Assembly: GCA_007922225.1 (NCBI GenBank)
Contig: ML679962.1
Location: 36,409,863 to 36,473,862 of the forward strand
DNA: 64,000 nucleotides
Origin: Emydura subglobosa
Lineage: Eukaryota > Chordata > Testudines > Chelidae
Reading direction: 5' to 3'
The first letter of the stretch is position 1. Each line of letters opens with the position of its first letter. A program made the position numbers and the translations under genes. The notes under the pieces were generated by a model. It did no database searches and was not told the DNA's origin. It was given only the letters and a program-made list of their open reading frames with translations. Below are positions 23,547-35,916 of the stretch, one piece after another.

Positions 23547-24642
23547 CGTTACAGCAGTGGTTTTCAAACGGGGGCATGCATACCCGTAGAGCCACCTGAG
23601 CTCTTGTCCGAGGGCATGGGAGAAAAATCCTTTAATGGCAGACAGGCCAGTGTCGGAGGGGGGGCGGGGGGAAAGATGCGTGCCTACATACTCCCCTGTC
23701 AGGCAGCGCACGTGGGCGCAGGGCTAGCCATACGGGTGGACCACATGGGCGACCGCCCAGGGCACCGTGGTCAAGAGGTAAGGACCAGGGTGTGCCTGGG
23801 GTGCGGGGCCACGGAAGGGAACTCGGGGTGGGGTGGGGGCAATGCTTAATTTGTGCTCCTGGGGCGGCTGGAGAGCGGCAGCTGCTGGCTGGAGCCAAGA
23901 AGCGCTGGGCGCTCCACTCTGCGGGCATGTGTATTGCCACCCTGACCTCTCCACTGCTCAGAGCTGGGCGCCTGGCCTGCAGCTGCCGCGCTCCGGCCGC
24001 CCAGCTTCAGCCCCGGGCACCTCTTTCATTACAAATGTAAGCACCTGGGGCTCTGGGGAGCCTGGGGAAGTAGCAGGGCCTGGAGGCGATGGAGGAGGGC
24101 GGGGGATGGGGAGGCCGTGGGGACCTGCGGGGGGCACCAAAATACAAATTTGCCCAGGGCACCATTTTCCCTAAGACCGGCCCTGAGTGGACAGGGCTGT
24201 GTGCTCTGGAGCTGCGCTCACGGGCCTAGGTCAGGAGGGGGCTCTGTCTGTCGGAGGGTGGGGGGCGTGGTACTCCCCGGCATGGCCTCCCCGCTCGCAG
24301 AGCCTCTGCCAGCGTCCCCAGTGGAGGAGCGAGGTGGGCGGGGAGCTTGGTCCCTGCAGCTGAGACCAATTGCAGAGAGCCCTGCCCGCTTCCCCTACCA
24401 GACCGAGCCCCCGCCTGACTCCAGCCTTTCAGCATGGCCCCATCAGGTCCTTGTGCCCCCCTGATAACCTTATTGTGCCCCAGAGCATGGGAATCTCTGA
24501 TTTGTACCCTGGGAGAAAATGGGAGGGGTACATGAGCCCGTGTGTCCCCTCCCCCACTCTGCTAATTGGGGGCACCCAGCAGTGAATGTTACTCGGACAG
24601 GGGTACGCAGCTGAAAAAGTTGTGAAAACCCCTGTGTTCGAG
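23547..24642. mobile_element. GC-rich hAT-type element carrying a nested hAT
   Basis: Left terminus cagtggttttcaaac at 23555, right terminus gttgtgaaaacccctg ending at 24634. Flanking octamers cgttacag (23547-23554) and tgttcgag (24635-24642) agree at 5 of 8 positions, as expected for an old duplication. The interior is strongly GC-rich and contains a second element at 23719-24185. No transposase frame is recognisable; the ORFs here are by-products of high GC. Confidence 0.65.
23711..24193. mobile_element. hAT-type element nested in the 23547-24642 element
   Basis: Left terminus cagggctagcc (23719) and right terminus aagaccggccctg (ending 24185) are inverted. The inner repeat gcccagggcacc occurs near both ends (about 23756 and 24152). 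Flanking octamers cgtgggcg (23711-23718) and agtggaca (24186-24193) match at 5 of 8. It inserted after the outer element. Confidence 0.6.
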
Positions 24643-26026
24643 GAGAGAGACGGACAGTGTTACGGGTCTGACATACCGACACTACTCGCCCAGTCCTGGA
24701 ACAACATCGTCTCCTGGGGATTCAACCAACCTGCTACTATGGAACAGTTGTTTCCAGTGTGAATCGGGTCCCGGGACAGCATGTCTCATGCCATGAGCTA
24801 CTTTCTGTCTGTTCACTGTTTCAGTGAAAGAACAGATTGCTTCAGTAGCATTATTAAAGAAAGAAATTGAAGGAAAAAAAGAGTTGAAATGACCAGCCCC
24901 TGAAAGCTTAGATAGCCTTGCACTTGTATAGCTTCTTTTGTTGAAAGTATGAACTCATGGAGAGTGCCAAAGCAAGCTTCCCACTGCTCAGAAACAAAAA
25001 ATGGCCTGGAAGTAAAAGGCAGACTAGACTGTAAGTCCGGATTTTGATGAAGGGAGCTGGCTTTAGGAGACGTGGGCTCTTCTTTAGATTTTGGTAACAA
25101 GTTAATTTAAATTGAAGGAACAAGGTTTCCAACACACTGCAAAAATCTGTATAGGTGGTGGCACCACTATACCATGACATTGTATTTTGGTGATTGTTTA
25201 AAGCCTGTGTTTATGTGAGGTTCATTTTCTGAGCTTTCTCTTGGGTGTGTGAATAGGCAATATTCTAAACTCTGGCCCTTGACTTTTTTTAACTTGAGTA
25301 ATGTAAAAACACACGTCCTGAAGAGATATGTGGCTAATTAGCCCCCACGGAAGGTTTCCTCCATCATATAGACAGATATGTAGGGTGCGTGCAATTCCAG
25401 ATGGAAAATGTATATAAAAAGTCCATGTGACCGCAGCTATAGTGCAAATGTGTTGTAACTATTTTCCGTTGTGTCACCGCACTACTTCTTTCTTAAATTG
25501 ATTTTTCAATACAATTAACCAGCCAAAGTGGTTACTGTAATACATTTTGTTGTATTACTTGGTAAGTTTAACTTGAATGGAAAGCACCACAGAGCTGTGA
25601 GAGCACAGGAAAGTATCATAGGGTGGTCAAAAATAAAATTTGAAAAAAAGCAAAGAGGTGTAACTTAAAACTGCATAAAACATGAAGTGTTCTCTGACGT
25701 ATGTTTTGTTTGCTAAGTTTTAACATAGAAAGGATTACTGCAGAATATGCTTCAGCCATGGTGTGTGAAATCATCACTCATCTTTATTAATTTGGGTCTA
25801 AACAGGCATTGTACATATATTTGTCCGTTTTTTCTAGATACAGTGAATTGAAAAGCTGGTATAGTTAATGAATTTTGCTTTCATGAAGTAACCATTTTAA
25901 TTTCTCCATCTCCTGGGATCTCTGATCTGATCTGTGCTTAAATCTCCTGTACATAGCTCTGACTAGTCCACATTATGCATTACTTCTGCCTATCGCTTTT
26001 CTGAGCTTCAGATTTTTATTACACTG

Positions 26027-26162
26027 CATGTAACTAGGTTGACCAGATGTCCTGATTTTATAGGGACAGTCCCGATATTCAGGGTTTTTCTTATATAGGC
26101 ACCTATTACCCTCCGCCCGCCCTGATTTTTCACACTTGCTCTCTGGTCACCCTACATGCAAT
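26027..26162. mobile_element. 120-bp hAT-type MITE (taggttgaccaga termini)
   Basis: taggttgaccagatgtcctg at 26035 and ctctggtcaccct...a ending at 26154 are inverted. The interior ttttatagggacagtcccga is typical of a family very common in turtle and other sauropsid genomes. Flanks catgtaac (26027-26034) and catgcaat (26155-26162) agree at 6 of 8. Confidence 0.82.
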
Positions 26163-27206
26163 AACGACTTTAGTACGGCTGTGTATGGTACCTTTTGTTT
26201 ACCAATACATTACTTTCAGTGTCCAATCTACAAAAGCAGCTAGAAATATGGCTTTTTAGACATGATTAGTGTGAAAAGTAGAACTAGAAATTTTCTGGAC
26301 TTCCAGGAAAACCGTATCGTATTCCTATGTTTTGTATATGTAGGGTTTATCTGCTCCTTCCCCACTGGTTTCTTTCCCTGGAAATTAATTTGTGTGAACA
26401 TAAATATTGTGTGTAAATGCTGAGTAGAAACTGTATTTGTAACCCTTTGTTTCCAAAATTAAGGCATACTCTCTGCTTTTAATGGCTGACTGACCAAAAA
26501 TGCATCGGAATGAAATTCCTCCCAAATGCATGAGATCTGGATGCTCTTGTGAGGGGCAGCAGGAAGCAAGAATGTGAAAATGTACTTTCATTTGGAACAT
26601 GGAGATGCTAGACATAGACTTTGAACTTTACAACAATGGCTCAGAATCTTTAATGAGTCTCACTGACAGAATATTAATATTTGGAAAAACAGCGCCTAAT
26701 CACATAGTATTTGTCTGTAACATGGAGTAAGAGGCTGTGTCCTTCTCTGTGTTAACACTTAATTTTGGGATTTCCCAGGCTCCAGACAGACCTGATATCT
26801 GGTCATAAGCCAAGGTTGCATAGTGCTGACATGACTGAGAAATAACTTCCATAATTAGATTGCTGGTCAGTCATTTTTGACTGTCTGAGTTTAGGTTCGG
26901 CGCGTGATTCGCTAACGATGAACCAAATAATAAATCGAATCTCAATGAACCCGATCAAAGGAGTTATCGTTATTTAAATTTGCACATGTGTTGTAATAAC
27001 ACCATTCACAAGTCTGAGACAAAAGCGATGACAGAAAAATATTTTCATATTATACCTGGTCTTGAATAGAACAGTATTTCTGATAAAATATTCAGAAATG
27101 CAAAATAGAATAAGATAATGGAAAAAGATATTTTTAAAACTAGCATTATAATATTTGTAATTTCATAATAGAAATGGATCTAAAACTGCTTCATTGAATG
27201 AATATT

Positions 27207-27530
27207 AGAACTGATCAGCATTTGTCAGTTTACTTGTAAAATGGCTTTTTTTAAATGGAATTTTTAAATGAAAAAATTGGTGTTCCTTTCCCCCCTCCCC
27301 CAACTAAAGTTGAAAATATCTTGGAAATGTACTGAATTTTTTTTTTTACCATAATTCAGTAAGTAAAAAGGTTGATCAACTTTTCCAATACTTCTTCTGA
27401 ATTGTTTTTAAATAGTAAAAAATAAATGAAAAAATGGGACCATTTTGAACACTTTGAAATGAAATAAATGTAAATTTCAGACTGTCTCACAAAAATGGGG
27501 TTTTGTTTTTTAATTAGCTCTAAATGCCAT
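27207..27530. mobile_element. AT-rich MITE, probably related to 14758-14994
   Basis: ttagaactgatcagcatttg at the left and ttttaattagctctaaatgc at the right resemble the gagctggtcaa family. The interior has runs of T, A and C and ttgaaaat motifs. Boundaries are uncertain. Confidence 0.4.
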
Positions 27531-30310
27531 AACATCATCTGCAGCAAAACAAACAAACAAACTCCAAGCCCCATAGCATTATGTTGGTCTTTCTGTATTA
27601 ATAAGACAGATATATAGGAGCTCCCAAACACACCTCTGTGTATTGTGTTTGTTCGGCTCCATAATACTATCATTGTTTTAACCTGGTAAGTGTTTTTCAT
27701 GCTGATATATTGTCTGGTTAGCCAGAGTTTAACACCTCAATCCAGTGCAACACTCAAGTTGATATTTGCTTATAATGCTCTACCTGTCTTGAAAAGTGCT
27801 GGTCTAATTGTGAAATGCTTCAGTAAATTATACCTTGTTAGGAAATTAAATATGCTCTTAAATTATGGAAGGATGTGGGGGAGGGGGGGAGGAGGAGGAT
27901 GGATGGCAAGACGGGGCAGGGAATCTGAAAACCCTGCATATGACTAACCACCGTTTTTGGTAAAGCGACTGACACACACACACACCTTTAATTTCAATTC
28001 ATGTACGTTGCGGGATATAGCTGCAAATGGGAGAGCAGGTAGATAAACGCTGCTCGCTCATACTCTTCTTTCATTGGAGTTCAGCGTTACCATTTATTTC
28101 CTCCTTTTTAATGGAATATTTACCCTGGGAGTCAGTTGTGGCCCTGTCAGATGGGTGAAAGTTGTATATTGAAACAAGTAGAGGAAAACAGTGAGAGTAG
28201 TAGCGAAGTAGAGGAAAGATTCCTGAATAAGGCTGGTGAAGTTTGTTTCCAGAAAACTGACTCTTCGCAGCATTGCTTCCTGTACTAACAAGACCCCGGG
28301 CTTCAATAGTTCAGGCTTGGTAGACGGCATTGTGCAATAGAGAGGGACTCCTATGATGCCAAAGAAAACAAACAAACAAACATCCTGCAGTGCAAAAGAA
28401 AAAATAGATTTAGGAAAAGATTCCTAAGGATGATATTTATTTAAAACGGCATTTTATAACAGTCTGGAAAAGTGATCCAAATTGCCCACAGTTCCGATCG
28501 TTAGATAAATTACATATAAACATTGTCAGACTCTCGCAAATGGAATAGACAATGAAGAAGAGTTTGTGTCAACAAGGATGTGCCAGTTCCATTCTGCATT
28601 GAGCATACATAATTTATTTTTTAACATTTTTTTAATGCTTTCACGGATGAGCCGTTTTCTCCCCCTATAAATGGTTATGACCACAGAAAAGGCCATACTT
28701 AACCCAGGGTCCATTTTAGAGGCCACATAATCAGACAGTTGTTCAAACATGGCAACCTTTGCTTAAGATGACTTTATGAACCTCTCTAATGGTCCTTGAG
28801 TTAAGGTGGCTGTCAGCCTGTACCGTGCTCCTGATTGCAGTCTGATGCTAGAAAGTTGTCTTCTTTTCTTCTCCATCTGATGCCTTAAACCAGTAAAATC
28901 AGGGGATTTTGAAGTCTGAATTTCCTGCGATGACTGGTTGATCTGATCATCTCTACAACCTTTTATACAGATTCTCACACTTCAGTATTCCTGGACGCCA
29001 CATCCCAGGTTGCTTCCACCGCATCACGTAACATGTTACATGGCATGATGGCAACACACTTTACACCGTGTAAGTCAGAAGTGATAGAGCACAATATGAA
29101 GATGGCATCTTGGTCCATGAAGCTACGGAGAAGAAGCAATTTACTAAACCGACTAAAATTGTCTGAAATCTTACAAAGTGTCTGGACATCATGTTGAACT
29201 GCAAATTATGTAGGGTCCAATTCTGTGCTTGGAAACACTTGAAAATCTGGAGTTACTTGACCGAAATTAACTGAGAACAGCATTTGGCTATTAGTTGACA
29301 TTTGAAGCACTCAACTTGCCGATCACATGGGAAAACATCTGGCCAGTTTAGTCTGTCCCTGAAGTTCTGCAGACCTTTAAACTGCTTCCCTACTGCAAGC
29401 AATAATGTTTTAAATATTAAGTATCTTGTGTCCGTAATAATTTAAAAAGTGTTAGCTGACTATTTCAATTACTGGAAAAACACATGAGCCAATCGCAGGG
29501 GTGATGATCAAAGGTTGCAATATGCTTTAGAAACTGTGTGGCTAGAGAGAGGGAGGTATCAATTGCATTCTATTATTGAATTAGTTCTGAGCAAACAAAA
29601 CAAAACAAAACAAGAAGCAAGCTGTTTAAAGTTTAGAATGAGGTTAAGGGAGATACAGGCCACTGAACGGTTTTGATGGCCAAGCAAACTTCTAGCTGCC
29701 TTCTGTCGCAGGATTGTCATGAGCTTCCCTACAGTGATGATAGCAAACTGTGCAAAATCAGAGGGCTGGGTAACGTAATGCATTGGTCTAAGCAATTCAT
29801 CAAACTTCTCTGTGTTTTAAAACCCTGGGCTGTCTTAATCCTGGGAACTAACCAATATACGAAAAAAGACATTGGCGATCAGTACTGGGTCATGCCTTTT
29901 TAACTGAATGAGCTAGAGAGAGGAATTGAATTACATACCAAAAAATCAGGGGTGTGGGTATATATCTATACAGAGAGGCCATTTTGTTGTAAATTACTGT
30001 CTAAAAATTAATTTATGCTTATTACCTCAGTTTCTGTGCTGAATAAATAAAACCTGAGGACAGGCTTTCTAGCATACTCAGCAATGGCAAAATTAGGGTC
30101 GTTACATGGGTACTGCTGTGTTTCTCCAAAGTCTGTTTTCATGTGTAAGGACTTGATCCTGCACGCTTAAACTGATCGGATTTTGCATCAATTAAGTGGC
30201 ATTGGCAGAGGAAGGCATTAAGCTAAGGTGTATGTGTGTGCGCATTGTAACCTGTTGCACAGCAGCTTGCTTGTGTTTCCGTTTGAAATATTCTTTATGT
30301 AACTTTGAAT

Positions 30311-30331
30311 TCTTCACTCTGTTTTTTTCAG
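30311..30331 (+). other. Splice acceptor of GPC4 intron 1
   Basis: Pyrimidine-rich tract (tcttcactctgtttttttc) ending in AG at 30330-30331, directly before the exon 2 reading frame. The G at 30331 would also code in frame, but the Gly codon must be split here for the glypican alignment. Confidence 0.9.
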
Positions 30332-30490
30332 GTGACCATTTAAAAGTATGTCCACAAGGTTACACGTGTTGTTCTCAAGAAATGGAAGAGAAGTACAGTC
30401 AGCAGAGTAAACACGACTTCAGAAATGCTGTAGTAGAACTTAACAGTCACTTACAGACGACGTTTAGTTCCCGATACAAAAAGTTTGATG
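30332..30490 (+). CDS. GPC4: Glypican-4, coding exon 2 (internal)
   Basis: Internal exon of a glypican, a GPI-anchored heparan sulfate proteoglycan of the cell surface that tunes Wnt, FGF, Hedgehog and BMP signalling. The 159-bp exon starts with the last two bases of a split Gly codon (the first G lies in exon 1), carries 52 whole codons, and ends with the first base of a split Glu codon. The peptide begins [20 protein letters not shown] and ends [15 protein letters not shown] holds three of the conserved glypican cysteines of the N-terminal Cys-rich lobe. [15 protein letters not shown] and SRYKKFD match vertebrate GPC4 as I remember it. GPC6 has a different EMEDKLS-type stretch and SRHKKFD, and GPC1 is more distant. 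By my count it corresponds to human residues about 54-107. It is flanked by a pyrimidine-rich AG acceptor and a perfect GTAAGT donor. Family is certain; the paralogue is very likely GPC4. Confidence 0.97.
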
Positions 30491-30496
30491 GTAAGT
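30491..30496 (+). other. Splice donor of GPC4 intron 2
   Basis: GTAAGT, the perfect U1 consensus, directly after the phase-1 end of exon 2 (GATG|GTAAGT). Confidence 0.93.
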
Positions 30497-33400
30497 GCTC
30501 AAGTTTTCAATTTGCTGGCATGTTGATAAACCTTAAAATATCTCCATGTTCCTTGATGTGCAATCTAGTTGCACTGCCTTTTCACCGTTCGTTGGGAGGT
30601 TCATGACTCATGACTGGTGGTGGTGTGGTTAGAACATGGCATGTTTTGCAATCCAGTGTAATAGAAATATTTGCTGATTATGGCTGTTAGTTTCCCATAG
30701 GGATATATCATTCCTTTTGATTAATTTTTTAGATAATCCAATCTGCTATAAATGTCGACCACAGTTAGTTTTGTTTCCATATCTCTGCAGAATGTATAAT
30801 CACAATGTGCATGTCTCTCAGCATTGAACGACATGAATGCTGACATTTTCCCAGTGTGGTATGAGCTAAAAGGATTTGTATTCATTGAACTTAGTCATCA
30901 GGGCTAAGCAAAGCAGTGAGTATAAATACAGTATGCTTTCATATGGAGACCTGGATTCAAGTGTGTTGTGGGTCACAAGTGAAATGAATTGGGTCTCAGC
31001 CTAGTTCCTGTCACTGAAATAGCTGCCAAAATTGACATTAAATGGCGTCTCTCATTAATAAGTGTTCCTGTGTGAGAGTTGTCATTTATATTACTGTCCA
31101 CGTGACATGTGCTATAGTATACCCATCTCTGTAGGGGCAGATAAAAGTCATAGGCAACAAAAGGAAAGACGCCACTCCCGGTGTAGTGTGTCAAATGGAA
31201 GAAAAACCCATCCAGAGCCAGGAAACTCTTGTACACCAAAGACATCCCTCTACATCTGTCCCAGTCCTGCTTCACCAAGGCCCACCAATAGAATTCCTGT
31301 GCACAACGCCATTCCGTTGTCCTCCGTCGATCAAACCATCCACAAAAGAGGTCCAAATATCCTCAAATGCGTGGAATTTCCTGCTCTTTCAAGAGCTGCC
31401 GTGCCAGTTACTCTGCTGGGCCAGTTTTGTAATGTAAGAGCTTTCAACTGGCCAGGCTCATTTAAGAGCCAGCTTTCTTGTGAGAGAACTTGACATTGGC
31501 GAGCCCCTCTCTGGTTGGAGCATGGGAGAAATCCCTTGGAAATTAATTCTGATGTGCCTCTCTGCCAAAGCTCTGCATGTTTGGATAGCTCCTACAAGGA
31601 GGGAGCTGGGGGGGATCCTCTGACTCCGACACTTATCTCATTAATGCCTGCTTTGGATATGCGCATTGTGGCCCAAATTATGCAAACAATCATCTTCTGA
31701 TGAGTTAGACAGAGATCTGTTGAGGTTTTTGTTGTACTGTATCAAATTTTATTCTGCTGTTGTTTTGGACCAGGGCATCCCTAATTGCTGATTCCATTTA
31801 TTTTGAAGTTCCTCAGAACATTTTTTTCCAGGGCTTTCAGTCGATCACTGGTCCAATGTGCATGGATTTTCTATGCATATCTTGTATGTCTTCTCAGAAC
31901 TTTGAATGGGTACAATTTTTGTGTAACATACATACCTCGACTTATATTTCTTAAACATATGAGGGAGTTACTGTGTGTTCTTCTAAATCACTACAGAGGC
32001 AGGGACACCTTGCTTGCAAAATACACCAGAGTTTGGATTATTTTAAAAAAAGTTAAGGGGTATTAAAATTGTCAGCAAGTTGAAGTGAAATTGCACAAAC
32101 GTGCTCCAGATAAACATTTCCCTCGTGTAACCTCATTTGAGATTTCCAAAAACTGTCTCCTCTCTCCACCTACTGATGCACAGAGGGGGTGATAAACATA
32201 GAACCAAAGTGTCTAGACTTGCAGACTTACTAAGTGCAGAACCAGACCTTACACAGAATCCAATCCATAGATAAGCCCCTAAAAGGGGATCAGAGGAGAA
32301 GCATCAGCTTCATCTTAAATGCTCTTTGTAAAAATTGTATTACATCTGAAAACATACGTGCACATGCAATTTGTTCTGTGACCTGGACTGACCTGGTGCA
32401 GGCATACCTATTGTAAAGAGCACAGTGAGGTGTGTCTGCTTGTTTTTATGATGTGATCTGCAGTACTCTTTGAAAAAATTAACATAGTTGGAATCTTCAA
32501 AGTACAAACTTTAGTACAAGAGAACATGCCTTAACAAGAAGCCTTATTTTATGCCCGCTGATGTTTAAACCTTCAGGATAATTAAGGATCTAAGAAGAAG
32601 AATCATCCATCTTAACTGTGTGAACTTGAGCTGATAAGGAGGTGGGGAAAGAAAGTTGTAGGAAAAGGATCATCCTTTACTCTTGCAGTGAGGGAAGAAG
32701 AAACATTTGCTGCACAGTACGTGATAGGAAACTATGCTAAAATCTGAGGCCAAGGCACTCAAACTCAGGTACCTAAAAAAAAAGTCCGTGAGTCCATACT
32801 TAAGGGCTTAACTGAACAGTTTGATTTTTCAAAATTGCTGAGCAGCTGACAGTTTGTAGCAACTTACCTGCCTGAATAATGACCTTGTGATGCTTAACTT
32901 CATGTGCCCTTTTTTAAATACGTTGCCCTATGTAAATAAAACCACTAGAAGTCCATTTGAAGAGGAAAATTGGATGATTTTTGTAATTCAAACTCAGTTG
33001 AAATTCCCATGTCCTCCAAGTTTACATAGTTGGTCCAGAACCCAAAATGAAAAAATCCTGGCATTCCCTTGCAGAATTTTGGTTTTCTTGCCATGGGTCC
33101 ATGCCCTCATTTTGATTATGTAAGAATGCCTTTAGGCTGCCTCATAGAAGTTGCTAGAGATCAAGTAATTCAAATTAAAATAAGGTGGACTGAAAACAAA
33201 CCTTGCATCTTTCTGTGCCTAATGTAAAATTCCCTGGATAACAGCAGTACTATTGACAAAACTAGATCTCGGGTCACATCTGTGGAACGAGCATTTCCAG
33301 CCAGCCATACCGAAGGTTTTTCCCGCGTAGAGTTACATCAGCGGGCTCCGGGAATCAGACATTGTAGCAAGCCACAGCTTTCTTGTTTTGAACAGCTCTC

Positions 33401-34018
33401 CGTGTCCTTAAATCAAACCCTTTCAGGGCTTTTGGAAAAACTGTTGTGGGTCTAGCTGCTAATCTGTTAGCTTTGACATTCTCGTTTGAAAAGGGAGACA
33501 AAGAATGTAAGGTACTGCTGGGTTTTTGACCTTTCTAACAGTTGCTGTAATGAAATGTAAGTAGCAAGAAGCAGCAGTGTCCCTGAGAGAGAGGGTGTAA
33601 CGTATGGGGGCTGTTGGAATTTTTCTGTTACACTGCCACTCGGACACCGCACATTGTTGGAATGACAATCTGATCATTGGAATTGCATTGATCTGGCAAC
33701 AAAGAGAGACGCCAGGGAGTGGACTCATAAACGATCTGTATCTCAGTCAGGAAAACAAAACCAACTTCTGATGTCTAGTATCTGTAAATGACCAACGAGA
33801 AGTAACTTCAACTCCTTGTCATCTGTATTATAAATTGGGATCACGCGGTGTCTGTTCCGAATGTTCAGCGGAGGATGGAGGACTTAGACCGAACATTTTT
33901 TATCTCCTATTTAAACATACTCACATAACTTTACAACATGACTGTCTGTGTTCCCTTTTCTTTTGCAATAGACATTTTAACCACGCTTCTGCACGTAATA
34001 AAACGTAGAAATAAGATA

Positions 34019-34256
34019 TGTATTTTGAGCAGTGGGGATAATTAACCACTGGAACAAATTAATCTAGTGAGACAACGTATTCTTTACCTCTGGAAGTCTA
34101 TACAGTCAAGACTGGATGTTTTGCTATAATGTATGCTGTCGCTCAAACAAGCTCTCTACCAGCTTGATGCAAAAATTATTAGGTGAGATTCTGTTATGCG
34201 GGAAGTTGGACTAGATGAATATAGTGGTTCCTTCTGGGCTTAAAGTTCATGAGTAA
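34019..34256 (+). mobile_element. CR1 LINE 3' end (sense)
   Basis: Contains ggggataattaaccactgga, ctctggaagtctatacagtc, aagactggatgttttgctat, ggaagttggactagatgaat and ggttccttctgggcttaaag. These are in the order and spacing of the 3' UTR of one CR1 subfamily. 5'-truncated. Confidence 0.82.
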
Positions 34257-34382
34257 CAGCTTTATCATAGTAGCAGCAGCAGCAACAATTGCTGTGGCAC
34301 AAGCATTTAACCCTGTTTTCAGTTGGTCGCAGCTTTCATAAGTTTCCATCTTTCAGGCTGAAATTTTCCATACTTTTGTCTC

Positions 34383-35361
34383 CTCTAGAGCAGTGTTTCT
34401 CAACCTTGTAAGTAGCAAGTACCCCCTAACTTCTGAAAATTTTAATAGGTACCCAACACTCAATATTCCATGGGATTTTATATTTACAGACTAATGTGAG
34501 CCATGTGTTGGAGGAAGGGCTGAGTATATAAGGCCGTGAGATGTCAGATCTAGTGTGGGTAGGATTACTACCTTTACACCAGGGGTGCGCAACTCAAGTA
34601 TGTACCTGGGCTAGAGGAGATGTTGGCCAAAGCTAGGAGGCTTTGAGCAGCATGCCAATGCTGGGGAATGTAAAGCAGCACGCCAAATTTTATGCCTTAG
34701 ATTTGAGAGGAGGAAGGAGAGAGAGAGACTGGTAAAATCTGGGGCTGTCATAGTCGTTAATTTCACTGTTTAGCTAGAGCTGTGAAACTGACAAGTTTTC
34801 TGGGCACTGGGCTTTGAGCCAGGGAGAGGAGCTGCCACCTGGCTGCCAACCTGGGAGATGGGCGACTGCCACCCAATCTGAGCTGGGACAAAGGAGGATT
34901 CCGCGCTGGCTGGGACACAGAGATGTGGGCAGGCGGCTACTGCTCGTCTTCAAGCCAGGGCGCTGGAGGCTGTCCCTCGGCTTGGAGCCCGGTGCGGGTG
35001 GCTGTCACCCAGCTCGTGAGAGTCAGGAGGCTGCCATTGGGCTCCCACTTGGGACCTGGGACCCGGCAGGAAGCGGGGGGCTGCTGCCTACCTCCCGCAG
35101 AAGCTAGTGGCTGCCGCCTGCCTCCCAGCTGGGAGCTGTGACCAGGCGGGAAGCTGGGGGCTGCCACCCGCCTCCTCCAAGAGCCGGCAGCTGCCGCTCG
35201 CTTTCCAGCTGGGACCGGGTGGATAGTGGGCTGCTGCCGCCCAGCTTCCCCAGAAGTCGGCAGCTGCCGCTCACCTCCTCTTCACTCAGTTTTTCCCCTG
35301 CCTGTGTCTCGCGTACCCCCAGGGGTATACGTACCAGAGGTTGAGAAACTATGCTCTAGAA
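34383..35361. mobile_element. 963-bp GC-rich hAT-type element
   Basis: Terminus cagtgtttctcaacc (34391-34405) is matched by ggttgagaaactatg (35339-35353), 13 of 15. Flanks CTCTAGAG (34383-34390) and CTCTAGAA (35354-35361) agree at 7 of 8. From about 34800 to 35280 the interior is built of imperfect GC-rich units around ctgggac/ggctgccrcc and gccggcagctgccgctc. A second hAT-like start, caggggtgcgcaactc, sits at 34583. No transposase. Confidence 0.8.
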
Positions 35362-35705
35362 GATAAATGTTTGAGGAGGGTGAAGGGAGAATTGTGAGAA
35401 TAAGGGTGGAGTGGGAAATACTTATTAGATGGGATGGCGGCGTGACATAGATTATTCGTCCTCCATTGTTCCATTGCTCCTTAGCTGAGCTTCGCTTGTT
35501 TTACTCCATGCATATCTTGGAGAACAGACAGGCCTTTAAAATCATCACTGCCTATGTCAGAAGCTGTGTGAATTTTGACATCTGATGGTTCAGATGGCAC
35601 CGTTATCTAATTTTCCTCCATCCTACCAATGGCAATGTTACCAAACAGTAAAATGTCATGAAACACTGAGAACATAAGTTATAGAGGGAGTACAGTATTT
35701 CTCTT

Positions 35706-35916
35706 CGAATCATAGGTCTGTAGGGCTGGAAGGGACCTCAAGGGATCATCTCAGTCCAGCTCTCTGTGCGGAGACAGGATCAAGTAAACTTAGACCATCC
35801 CTGACAGGTGTTTGTCCAACCTGTTTTAAAAACCTCTAATGATGAGGATTCCACAACCTCCCGTGGAAGCCTGCTCCAGTGTTTAACTGCCCTTATAGTA
35901 AGAGAGTTTTTTTTAA
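35706..35916 (-). mobile_element. CR1 LINE 3' end (antisense)
   Basis: Reads atcataggtctgtagggctg, gaagggacctcaagggatca, ttaaaaacctctaatgatga and ggattccacaacctcccgtg. This is the reverse complement of the CR1 3' UTR with its attctatgat-type end at 35706. Confidence 0.9.

Larger units (their letters stand above)
1..30331 (+). other. GPC4: GPC4 intron 1, 3' part
   Basis: The frame at exon 2 requires an upstream exon ending in a split Gly codon. No signal-peptide exon, CpG-rich promoter or EVR/CSEV-type glypican N-terminus is visible in these 30 kb, so exon 1 lies upstream of the window. This is consistent with the very long first intron of vertebrate GPC4. Repeats I can support are listed separately. 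In the following stretches I see only unremarkable AT-leaning intronic sequence: 1-1636, 2366-2734, 3141-4897, 5346-7811, 7906-10189, 10291-10788, 11099-14175, 15495-16967, 17516-17895, 19746-20645, 20726-21540, 21656-22714, 22952-23546, 24643-26026, 26163-27206 and 27531-30310. ORFs there are short and lack recognisable domains. Confidence 0.85.

Noticed and set aside
23544..24464. Cluster of GC-rich ORFs on both strands, CpG island-like
   Set aside because: Explained by nested GC-rich hAT elements with inverted termini; no coding conservation or promoter elements seen.
30973..31493. Overlapping ORFs on both strands (127 and 143 codons)
   Set aside because: No recognised domain on either strand; probably an old unidentified repeat or chance.
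34814..35344. Overlapping GC-rich ORFs in both directions
   Set aside because: They fall in the repetitive interior of the 34391-35353 hAT element.
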